From positions 54,606,364-54,670,363 of the forward strand of contig CM064492.1 in NCBI GenBank assembly GCA_032716605.1: a stretch of 64,000 nt of DNA, read 5' to 3'. The notes beneath the pieces are model-generated. The model did no database searches. It saw only the letters and a list, made by a program, of their open reading frames with translations, and was not told the DNA's origin. Source of the DNA: Paralithodes platypus (taxonomy: Eukaryota; Arthropoda; Malacostraca; Decapoda; Lithodidae). Below are positions 18,190-27,476 of the stretch, piece by piece; the stretch's first letter is position 1, and each line of letters begins with the position of its first letter. Both the position numbers and the translations under genes were made by a program.

Positions 18190-18490
18190 ACCACCACTCG
18201 GTATGAACGAGGGAAGAGGAAGGGAGAATGACGTCTCAGAGAGCAGCGTCAGGGATAGAATTCACGCAAGAAATCCACCGTGATGGAAAGCATTTATATA
18301 ACAAGTTTTAAGTTATTTTTTCTTATTTATTTTTTACGAAAGTTTTTTCCATAAGAGAATTAGCGTTGCACTTATGACGTAGGACTCTTTCTTCCCGCGG
18401 CGGTCGTTTCAAACTGGCTACCCGCGGCGCTTGAAAGTGAACTATTATACAATAGGCATATCGTCAATGATGGAGGGGCCACTAATAAAT

Positions 18491-18844
18491 AAATTATTAA
18501 GAATGTTAATTATGCATCAAATATCTGTCTGTCTAACTATTTAATGCATCTATCTCCCTTATACATAAATATAACTACTGTACTGTACTGTATGTCTTAT
18601 TTTTTATTTTTTTAATCTATGAATCATTTATAATAAGATGGAATTGAAAACAATATTATGCTTCCAACACACAAATAATAAAATTAAAAAGAGTCAATAA
18701 AAATGTCTCCTTTGTTTTTTCAGAAACTTAAGTCATCTCATATATATTCGTATTTATCGCTCGCTCGCCCCTAGCAACTTTCTCTCGCTATCTATCTATC
18801 TCTCCAATGCATCTATATATCTCCCTTATACATTAACATAACTA
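18491..18844 (+). repeat. First unit of a local duplication, unoccupied copy of the pogo-MITE site
   Basis: Bases about 18540-18720 (AATGCATCTATCTCCCTTATACAT ... AATCTATGAATCATTTATAATAAGATGGAATTG) are repeated at 18805-18844 plus 19313-19440, with the MITE lying inside the second unit. No gene. Confidence 0.7.
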
Positions 18845-19310
18845 CAGTAGACCCTCGCTAACTCGGACTAATTGGGGGGAGACCACTTCCGAGAAGGCTG
18901 ATTTTCCGAGATGTCCGAAGTCCGACTTATATCCGACTTAAGAGAGGGAAAATTCCGAATTAGAAGAGGAAAGTCCGCGTCAGAGAAAATTGAGATAACT
19001 TTTTTTTGTTTTTTGTTTTGTTTTTTACATGTGAAATTCATCATATTAATGACAAATACGAACCTTATGTTTTCAGGGACAGTACAGTACATAGTACAGT
19101 AATTAATATTAACACAATAATTAAAAGGCACAGGCTTCAATTCATCCTAAAATCACTTAAAACCGAGTGAGAGAACATTGTAAACCGGACACAAAACCCG
19201 TCCAACTCGGAAATTTCCGAGATATACAGGGACATTTCCGAGAGGCCGATGCCATTCCGAGAAGTGCGGGTTTCCGACTAAAAAGAGTCCGAGTTAGCGG
19301 GGGTTTACTG
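18845..19310. mobile_element. pogo/Tigger-like MITE, 466 bp
   Basis: Inverted ends CAGTAGACCCTCGCTAACTC and its imperfect complement ending TTTACTG, flanked by TA on both sides (18843-18844 and 19311-19312). The CAGTA...CCTCGC end and TA target are typical of the pogo branch of Tc1/mariner. Repeated TTCCGAG/CTCGGAA words lie near both ends. No transposase frame, so it depends on an enzyme in trans. Confidence 0.85.
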
Positions 19311-19312
19311 TA

Positions 19313-20274
19313 TGTCCTATTTGGTCTTTTTGTAATCTATGAATAATTTCTAATGCGATGGAATTGAATAATATAATATCCTTCCAGCACATAGATAAAC
19401 AAGAAATAAGAATGTCAACAACAAAGATTCCCCCGTCTTATCTGTAGACAGGCTGGCGCCGAGCTTCGAGCGTCGGAAGTTTGCGTTTTATTTTATTATT
19501 TTTTTTTTTCCCACGATATATTTTTGCCTCGTTTTTAATTGACATTTGTGTCATTTTTGCTGATTATGAGTGGGTGGATTTTTTTTTTCTTTAATTCCAT
19601 CATATCGGAAATGATACACAGATTATATAGAGACCAAATAACATACACTTTTAAGTGTGTTCAATAGTTTTGCATTATCAATAGGGTCATTTCGCCTTCT
19701 CTACTTTCTGGTCTATTGAACCATAATAAAGAGAGGGGGGGGGGGAGGGAGCACCCCCGACAGTGACAACCAGTCTGATGATGATAATGATATGATGGAC
19801 AATATTTCTGTGTTCTCTGGTTTCGATGAGGACGATGAACATGTCAGGGAACCTGTACGAGCTGTAGCTCAAGGCTTATCAATTTCATCACAGTAACAGG
19901 GTCGGGGTTGGGGGCGGGACGGGTCGATGTTTGGGGTGGGACGGGTCGGGGTTGGGGGTTGGACTGGGCGGGGAGGGAGTAGCCTACAGCGGCGGGGATA
20001 TCTACCGAACGTCAACACATATATCCACACAAATAGATCAGTAAAATGTCCAAAACAGTTCTTATTGATGCTTAATGTAATCTATGTTATGGCATATATG
20101 ATGTTGGTGGTATAATGTAATATAAGTCGGCTGAAGGTAGGCAAAAAGGGCCAAAAGGGGGACTTTGAGAAAGTGGCTGAAACGAATTAATTAATTCCCA
20201 TAAGGCCTGTTATTTCTAAAACACGGTTTTGATATAAACGGTACGTAAACGGTACGAATTAACCGTGTATATCA
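19313..20274. other. Non-coding spacer
   Basis: Contains the second half of the duplication, T-rich stretches, a G8-10 run at about 19737, and a G-rich tandem-like region at about 19897-19980 (GGGTTGGGGGCGGGACGGGTC variants). No supported gene. Confidence 0.6.
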
Positions 20275-21550
20275 AGACCTGACTGTATTTACCTAATTGC
20301 CTAATTGTATTTACCTAATTGTAGTTTACAGGAGTTGAGCTAAGCTCGTGTTGTCCCGTCTCTCAGTCTACTTTTTATCCAATTTTTTCTTGAAAATATG
20401 GATATTCCCTACCCCTACCACCTCCTCCTCCAGCCCATTCCATTTGTCAATACATCTATAGGGGAAGCTAAACTTCCTGATATCGTTCTTGCAGGTAGGT
20501 CTTTTTACTTTGTAGCTGTGGCCTCTAGTTATTCCTGTATCCATAATTAATATATCCTCCCTATCCAGCCTCTCCAGCCCCAGGGTGCATTTGTACATCA
20601 TTATCATGTCTCCCCTCTCTCTCCTCTCTTTTAGACTCGGTAGATTTAATTTGTCTAGCCTCCCTTCATATGGCAGTTCTTTGAGACTTGGAACCAATCT
20701 AGTAACTGCTCTCTGGATTCTTTCTTACTTGTGAATATGCTTCTTTAGATGCGGGGACCACACCACTGCTGCATACTCCAATCTTGGTCTAATCATACTC
20801 TTCATAATTTTCGCTACCATGGTCTCATCCAAGTAGTTCAGAGCAACTTTCATATTCCCGGCCATTGCATACATTCCGCTAAAGAGCTTGTTAATATGTT
20901 TCTCTGGCGACAAATTATCTTGTATAATCAACCCTAAATCCTTTTCTTTTTCGGCCTTACTAATTATATTATCTCCCATCCTGTACTCCCAATTTGGTCT
21001 ATTCACACTTCTTCCCATATTTAACACATGGCATTTACTTATATTAAATTTCATTTTCCACTTGGTGCTCCATTCGTATATTTTATCTAAATCCCCTTGC
21101 AGCTCCTCACAACTACTTTTATTTGTTATTTGTCTCATAATTTTTACGTCATCTGCAAACATTGACATGTAGGAGTTTATGCCTATCGGCAGGTCATTCA
21201 CGTACATAAGGAACATGAGAGGTGCCAACACAGATCCCTGCGGCACACCACTCTCAACTTTCCGCCACGATGAGTAAGTTCCTCTAATGTTAGTCCTCAT
21301 TTCCCTATCTGTTAAATAGCTCTCCATCCATTTCAGCAAACTCCCCCTGACACATCCTAGCGTCTCAAGCTTAGATAACAATCTCTTATGTGGTACCTTA
21401 TCGAATGCTTTGGAAAGGTCTAAGTAGACACAGTCCACCCATCCGCCTCTTTCTTGGAGTACATCTATCACCCTACTGTAATAACATAGCAAACTGGTAA
21501 CACAAGATGTCCCTTCTCTGAATCCAAATTGCTTTGGGGTTATTATCTTC
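20275..21550 (-). pseudogene. 5'-truncated LINE (CR1/Jockey-like) reverse transcriptase
   Basis: Two minus-strand frames (20725-21492, extending in frame upstream to about 21550, and 20368-20697) give the RT palm and thumb of a non-LTR retrotransposon: LDLSKAFDKVPHKRLL, GVPQGSVLAPLMFLMYVNDLP, the catalytic MFADD, then PRLEYAAVVWSPHLKKHI and the C-terminal segment with IDKWNGLEEEVVG. A stop and frame break lies at about 20697-20725. The 3' end has short repeats of ATTAGGTAAATAC (20281-20325, read on the minus strand), a tail seen in arthropod LINEs. Endonuclease and the N-terminal part of RT are missing. Exact clade not decided. Confidence 0.85.
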
Positions 21551-22347
21551 TTTCTCCAAAATTTTCATATAACCTCGACATTTAGTCTTTAAAGAGTACT
21601 ATAGCATCTAGATATGCTACTCAGAACCTTTGAAACAAGAAGAGAAGCTAGTTGATGACGTGTCTGAAAGGTAGTGTGTACAAAAAGTACTGGTCGATGA
21701 CTGGAACTCCTCATATAATCCAAGGCCTAAACAAAAAACATTTAAATCAGCCCCCGTATAATTTTTTTTTTTTTTTTTTTATTGCCCCTTGGCCATGCCA
21801 AATATTACTCCTCCACATCCCCTCTTTCCACCATTCCCCCCCCTTCAATTATCACCTTTTCTCCCTGTTATTCCCTTATCTTAGGTATATTTTCGTGCTA
21901 ACATTAGCGAGTTGCTAGCAGGGCGTGGTCATCTGTGTTACCAAGCGTGGGAAAGAGCGAGAGAGAGACTACCACGCAACAGTGTCTCTCCAGCCTTCAT
22001 GACGGCTGGCTGGCTGGCAGGCTGCCTCAGCCATAAGTTATGTAACTCCCGGCCTCTATGGCCGATTTTGACCATCCAAACGCTGTTTCCACTTGTTTTA
22101 TTGTTGTAACAGGTTAATACCTTTATAATCAACGTAAAATAGGCGCATATGGATAAGTATTAATGATATTTATGGTACGATGACGATTTGAGTTTAGGAA
22201 ACAGTCTAAATACCTCCGCACAGGGAGGGGTGGCCAATACCCTACCTACGTAGCGGAGAGGTTAAGGATTAATGGGATTAGACATATGTACATATAAATA
22301 AAGGCTTTGACAGGGCAGAGCTTGTGATGAGATCTTAAATTATGAGA
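21551..22347. other. Non-coding spacer before DIRS-D
   Basis: Includes a T20-like run (about 21761-21780) and a GGCTGGCTGGCAGGCTG stretch (about 22005). No gene or RNA seen. Confidence 0.6.
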
Positions 22348-22680
22348 ATTTAGTAGTAGCCTCTACGTTCCAACGTAGAGCTTAGGGCTTATACTATGAC
22401 GATGTAATCTGCTTCGCTCTAGAGCGGCAATTATCGTATACCCATAGCGCGAATTAAATCGATAACATCTAGAGTAGCACCTTACTCTCTCTACTAGGTA
22501 CGTTGTACATACTTTTGAGGTCTTTTTAATAGAAAAATTAAAAGAGAAACGAGAAAGAAAAGAAAAAGTTGTTGACTAGGCCATTCCATCTGGCTCTTTA
22601 ACGCCGCTGTCAGGGGCGTACCTTCTAACCCGGTCCGGATTAAAGGGCATCTCTTTCGCGCTACCACTCGGATGCACACG
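22348..22680 (+). repeat. DIRS-D left ITR
   Basis: Begins ATTTAGTAGTAGCCTCTACG and is the inverted partner of about 49890-50240. Shared blocks include CTGCTTCGCTCTAGAGCGGC, ACTTTTGAGGTC and CCAGATGGAATGG in complement. The first bases hold a small inverted repeat (CTCTACGTT/AACGTAGAG). Confidence 0.88.
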
Positions 22681-24797
22681 TGTTTCTGGTGCTCCGTATT
22701 TTGGTGCCTTCCACTCCTATCTTCGTCACTTTTTGGTGAGTTTTGGGCCTTTATTTGGCGCCTGGATTTCTAGATAGATGATCCGTGTTGTAGGCACAAC
22801 GTAAAATGGGCACTCAGGTGTTTATTCGAGTGTTTGCGTTGAAAGTGGAGGTCTCTCATGTTTTCAGCCCTCTGCGCATGCGTTTCATTGGACGCCGCTA
22901 GTGTTTGAAAGGCCTTTGCCTTATATTGCTTTTATTTTCATTGCGGTGACTTTAGTTTAGGTTTTGATAGGTTCTATTCATTTAGGGCTTCTTGTCACTT
23001 ACTTAGTTTCTGACTTACGCATATTTTTTCGGTGGCTAGGCTAACTTCGGTGTTTCGGGTGGTGTTTTGGTGGGGGGCGCCGACCCGGGATGTCACTTGC
23101 CCCATGTTGGTCTTTTATGTCGCGCTCACACCTCTTTGGGTGTGCGGTAGCTAGTGGCGCCCTTCTTTTTAAATTTTTCCTACACCTAGTGCCGATTAGG
23201 CTAACTTTTTGTGGGTGGCCTAGCCTACGGGGGGCATTTTGTCGTTCGATTCTGTTGCAGCCCCTGGGGTTGTCCTTTGACTCCCCTTTTTAATTGTGGG
23301 GTTCGCACCAGTTTTCTGACTACCTCTGGCTTTCCAGATCCCCAATTTGTTTTCTGCAATTTCCCTTATTTTGCCTGCTTGGGGCCTTGCGATTAGGCTA
23401 TGTCTTCCTCTGCTCCTCCCTGTTCGTGGGTCACGTCCCACGCCAGGTCGGTCTTTGGTTGGCGTTCCTTTTCTCGAGTCCCTGGGGGGCTTACTTGGCA
23501 GACGTAACACACTTCTCCGTTACATTACTTTCTGTATTAAGTGTCGTCGGTGAGTGACGCTTCGGTCCTTTGTTACTTGGACCTGGCTCGCCGCTACGCC
23601 CTGGAACGTCGGTATTACCGCTCCAGGGCGAGCGTCTGGCACTCATCACCTGTCTTCTTTCACTTGGACCTGGTTCGCCACTCTGCCCGGCTGCTCCGGG
23701 GCGAGCGTCTGTCACTTCTTCCCTGGCCCTCAGACTATTAATAAGGAGATCGCCGCTCCGCCCTGGAGCGTCGGTATTCCCGCTCCAGGGCGTGCGTATG
23801 TCGCTTCGGCGCTGTCTTCTCCTTCTTTGGTGCCTGCTTCTGGTCTGTCCCCCATCGGCTCCGCTCTAGGTCAGGCTTCGTGCCGCCCTAGAGCATGTGA
23901 TTGGCCGCTCTGGACCGGGCGTGAGACCGCTATATCGTCCTCCCGCTCAAGCATGACCGCCCCGCCCTGGAGCGCTGGTTTTTCACGCTCCAGGTCGGTT
24001 CGTTTGGTTTTTCGGCTCCCTCTCTTCTTAGTGTCTTCACCCGCCCTAGGGCGCGGGTTCTTCCCCCGCTCTGGGTCGGTCCTACTCGTCTCTGAGGTGC
24101 TTTGGTAAGGTTCTGGTGGCTGTGGCCCGCTCTGGAGCGTCTCGGTATCCGCTCCGCTCCCGCCCTACGGCGGCGTGTGTTTCACGCTTTTTTGGCTGTC
24201 CTGTTGTCCCGCCCCCGACCGGAGGGTACCTTGATGGTCCGCTCCTCTCTGGGTTTGGGTTGGGGAGTGCATTGCTACTTGTCCATGCCTGTTGGTGCAT
24301 CGGTTCTGGTGTTTAATGCTCTTCTCCCTTTTTTTCCAGGCTGTGATACGCTCCACTTTGGGTGCTCTCCTGTGCCTCCCTCGCTTCCGCCTAAGGCCTA
24401 CAGGTAATGTTGCCTTATTTGTTCACCTGCTTGGGGTTTACATGGGGGGGGGGGGAAATATGCACTCTCCGTTATGCGGCGGAGGTTTTTCTTTCTCAAG
24501 ATCAAGAGCGCTTTTGGGCGTCTCCCTCCCCTTGTGATCAGTTTAACTTGTGACTTTCTTATTTTTGTCTGTGGTGGTGTATTATTGGCCTTCATCCTTC
24601 CTTGGGGTTTTTCAAGGGGGGTGGGGGGTTATTATCCTTGTCTGGGGAACGCTACAGCTTCAGAGGTAGGGGCCACTCGCGGGTGGCTTTCTCCCTTTGT
24701 GCCTGTCTCAGTTTTCAGGGGATTCTTTTATCTTCTAGTGTTTTTACCTACCTGTATGGGGGCTCAAGAATGTTTTTTTCTTCCGGTTGCAGGTGTG
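22681..24797 (+). other. DIRS-D leader
   Basis: About 2.1 kb between ITR and gag, GC-rich toward the right, with short ORFs that show no conservation. It holds an array of hairpins (23597-24160), a G13 run (24444-24456) and, just before gag, a pyrimidine-rich stretch ending TTGCAG (24781-24792) that looks like a 3' splice site. Confidence 0.65.
23597..24160 (+). repeat. Array of GGAGCG...CGCTCC hairpin repeats in the DIRS-D leader
   Basis: CGCCCTGGAACGTCGGTATT with its closing arm CGCTCCAGGGCG lies at 23597-23630. Near copies are at 23759-23792 and 23963-23994, with more diverged ones at about 23880-23925 and 24128-24160 and a bare CGCCCTAGGGCG at 24042-24053. Each can fold as a stem with a loop of about 10 bases. 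Confidence 0.8.
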
Positions 24798-27476
24798 ATG
24801 CCGCTCCCTCTCTGCACCAGGCGGGGATGTGGTAAGCCTGTGGTCAGTCACGGCCATCTGGAATGCCCTACCCACGTGGCTTGTTACTCCAGGGATGGTT
24901 ATTCTCCCAGGAGGTGCGGCCCTTGCCTCATTAATGTCATGGCAGTGGAGTCTCAACCCTCGTCATCTGCGGCGGCGGAGGCTGCGGCGCGCCTCCTGGC
25001 TACGTGGGAGGGCATTTCCCGATATGTTGGAAAGACCCTACACCACATCCCTCACTTCAAGGACAAGGATGTTCGGCTCCTGCTCCGCCTTCCTTCTGCT
25101 CCTCCATCAGGGCTCCAGGCCGCCCTTCCTCAAGTGCCTCCTGCAGACCTCTCTACGACGTCTTTGGACCGCGGAAGGAAGCGGAAGTGTCCATCTTCAC
25201 CTCGTCGTACCAGGTCACCTAGTCGGAGTGCCGCCTCTTCTGTTCGGCCGTCAGGGACAACTACCTTTCGGGCAAAGCGCACTGTACCTCCTGTGCCTCA
25301 TGTTGTGTCCCCTCACTTTACCCCGACTCGGAAGACTACACACGACTTGATCAGGGAGATTGAGGCGTCTCAGGCTGCGGGACATCAACCTGTTACTCCC
25401 CCGCCTGCCCGCACATCGACCCCTACACCACGGGTGGTCTCGTTGTTTGGTCCGGCCGTCAATGTGCCCGCCCCACCTCTGTCGCCTCTGGGGTCCCTGG
25501 GTCCTGTCGATCCGGCGTTTCGGTGTGCCCAGTCCTCTCATGGGGGACGTGATCAGTCGCCTCCTCCGGCAGTGCCAGACGCCGGTGAGGAGGACGAGTG
25601 GACTGACGTGGAGGAGGATTTTGAAGATCCTGAGGACCCCGACAGGGAGGTTTGGCTGAAGCCTGAGGAAGACGCTGACATAGTTGTCCTGGAGGACTCC
25701 CCTCGTCCGGCTCTGCACTATACGCCTCCCCCGCGCCTCCATGCTCAGAGGAGTCGGCTGCGCGTCGACATGTCGACTTCCCCGGAATCGACGTCGCCAG
25801 ATCGCTTGGCCGCAGCCCCTGAGTGGCTTGAGGCCTTCAACTCCCTCAAGGAGGAGAACTGTGCCAGGTTCGGGGCCTTGCAAGCGACCCTGGAACGACT
25901 TACCGAGGCTATGGTTAGGCCTCCTCAGCTTCCTACTGTGGTTCCTGTCGTTACCCCTCTTCCTCCGTTTGAAGATCTACTACCTACTGGCCCAGCAACC
26001 CCTGTGGTGGCGGCCGCGGCTCTGCCTGCGCCAGCCCCCTCTCCGGCTCCTTCGCCGTCTTTCGTCGTGCTGCCTGGGAGCGGGCTGGGGATGGTTGGCC
26101 AGCCCGTTAGTGTTCCCCCACTGTCTAAGTTTAAGATCCCCAAACGTGTCCTCCCTTCTTTGTATGGCGAGCCTGCGTCTTGGCAGAATGTGGTGGCTAC
26201 ACACCCGGAACGTGCCGCCACTCATGCACGGGGGGAACGGCCGGTTGCTGAGAATTGGGCTATACAGATTAGTGCTAAGGCTGTCTTCCGGGCACTGACT
26301 CCGGACGGCCTAGTCCCAGAGGTCGATATCCGGCCTCACCCCAGTAGGTCGGATATGCAGTTTTTTACGTACCGTCCTAGGGTATCTCCCTCTGGGTCTA
26401 CACGTTTATGGTCGGACTACACCCGCCACGACATCTTAGCTGATGCACCCGCTCTGTCAGCCATTGCCGGTCTTCCTCTGGTGAAGAGTGCTCGCGATGC
26501 TGAAGGCAACGTCATGCTCGAGCTCACCAATCTTGAGGACGGGCCGTGGGATCGGTGGCTGGCGGAAGGGGTTGATTTTGGCGTCAGGTCGGCTGAGGGC
26601 TTTGTTTCTCTCCCGCCACCTGACTACACTTTTGTGTCTGGGCTAGTCCTGTCATCGTCCGGGGTCTCTCCCAAATATTGGTCATGGCTGAATGCCCCTA
26701 AGATTGTGTTAGACCAGTTGCCCACGTCTTTCTTCGTGCCATCGGAGAAGAGTGCCCTGGATCGGGATCACCGGCTCCGGCAACGCGCCGCTCGCTTGCT
26801 CTCCACCCTCCTCCTGCAGTTCCAAATGGCGAGGATTCACCTCCGGCTTCTTGAAGCCGAGCCGGCTGGCGACCTCAAGAAGGGTTGGGAGACCTTGCGG
26901 CGCGTGCAGCTGCAGCTCGCCCTGAATTCGATGGGTGACCTTCAGAGTGCCTTCCATGAGGCTGCTAAGTGTCGACAGTCGCTGAGGGTGGCCTTCTGTA
27001 AGAAGGCGCCCGCGGAGATCAGGACGAAGCTGCTCCTCTCTGAGCTCGCAACTGAGGGTCTCTTCTCGGATGGTGCGTGGCAAGAGGCTTACCTCTTTGC
27101 GACTGCGGGACGCTTCGCACCCCGTGTTTCTGGGGCGTCGTGGCCTCCCGCAGCCGTTTCCTCCCAGGGTCGTGGGAGGAAGGCCGCTTCGCCGAGGGGA
27201 AGCCAACCTTGGAGAGGTGCCGTCGATGGGCGACGCCAAGGGGGCTGGGGACGGGCCATGCGCCCTTATGTCCGCCGCTCGCCTCTTCGCCCATCTCGTC
27301 CGCTCGCCATTGAGGCGTCCTCGTGGCGTACCGACCAGAGGCAGGAGCATCGCCGCCCAGTGCAGGATCCTCCGCGCAGGTTTCAGGGACGCGGTCGCTA
27401 CAGGGGAGAGGTTGCCCGAGGAGGTCAGTCTAGCCGCGGCAAGACTGACGACTATGCTGGCTCAAAAAACCGCTAG
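24798..27476 (+). CDS. DIRS-D gag-like protein
   Basis: From the ATG at 24798 the frame encodes 892 residues; it is open further upstream to 24474, but similarity to other DIRS gags starts at MPLPLCTRRGCG. The Cys/His head (C6, C11, H18, C23, C29, C40, C43) matches the pattern of DIRS-B. Then come a basic RS stretch (RKRKCPSSPRRTRSPSRS), an acidic stretch (EEDEWTDVEEDFEDPEDPD), the conserved central domain (PSLYGEPASW to LFSDGAWQEAY) and an RG-rich basic tail (RRFQGRGRYRGE). The end reads tca aaa aac cgc tag, the same slippery heptamer as DIRS-B one codon before the stop. The TTGCAG at 24787-24792 suggests an upstream non-coding exon. Likely RNA-binding structural protein. Confidence 0.85.
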   Translation: MPLPLCTRRGCGKPVVSHGHLECPTHVACYSRDGYSPRRCGPCLINVMAVESQPSSSAAAEAAARLLATWEGISRYVGKTLHHIPHFKDKDVRLLLRLPSAPPSGLQAALPQVPPADLSTTSLDRGRKRKCPSSPRRTRSPSRSAASSVRPSGTTTFRAKRTVPPVPHVVSPHFTPTRKTTHDLIREIEASQAAGHQPVTPPPARTSTPTPRVVSLFGPAVNVPAPPLSPLGSLGPVDPAFRCAQSSHGGRDQSPPPAVPDAGEEDEWTDVEEDFEDPEDPDREVWLKPEEDADIVVLEDSPRPALHYTPPPRLHAQRSRLRVDMSTSPESTSPDRLAAAPEWLEAFNSLKEENCARFGALQATLERLTEAMVRPPQLPTVVPVVTPLPPFEDLLPTGPATPVVAAAALPAPAPSPAPSPSFVVLPGSGLGMVGQPVSVPPLSKFKIPKRVLPSLYGEPASWQNVVATHPERAATHARGERPVAENWAIQISAKAVFRALTPDGLVPEVDIRPHPSRSDMQFFTYRPRVSPSGSTRLWSDYTRHDILADAPALSAIAGLPLVKSARDAEGNVMLELTNLEDGPWDRWLAEGVDFGVRSAEGFVSLPPPDYTFVSGLVLSSSGVSPKYWSWLNAPKIVLDQLPTSFFVPSEKSALDRDHRLRQRAARLLSTLLLQFQMARIHLRLLEAEPAGDLKKGWETLRRVQLQLALNSMGDLQSAFHEAAKCRQSLRVAFCKKAPAEIRTKLLLSELATEGLFSDGAWQEAYLFATAGRFAPRVSGASWPPAAVSSQGRGRKAASPRGSQPWRGAVDGRRQGGWGRAMRPYVRRSPLRPSRPLAIEASSWRTDQRQEHRRPVQDPPRRFQGRGRYRGEVARGGQSSRGKTDDYAGSKNR

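Larger units (their letters stand above)
16454..18490 (-). mobile_element. Non-autonomous mini-DIRS (family C), 2037 bp
   Basis: The element has a DIRS right ITR with extension (16454-16935), an ICR (from 16936), a short internal region and a left ITR (about 18190-18490) ending ...CCACTAATAAAT, all in DIRS-B layout. It has no gag, pol or YR frame. The ITRs are related to DIRS-B only at the outer ends and at a few blocks (for example GTGGATTTCT and CTACGAAAAAACTT); inside they differ (CCGCGG-centred motifs). The ICR lacks about 15 bases after ATTTATTAGTGGC (16936-16950) that are present at its left end. It probably moves, or moved, with enzymes of a DIRS-B-like element. Confidence 0.85.

Noticed and set aside
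19897..19980. G-rich tandem repeat as a telomere-like sequence
   Set aside because: Units are irregular and G-rich only; not TTAGG or a related arthropod telomere repeat.
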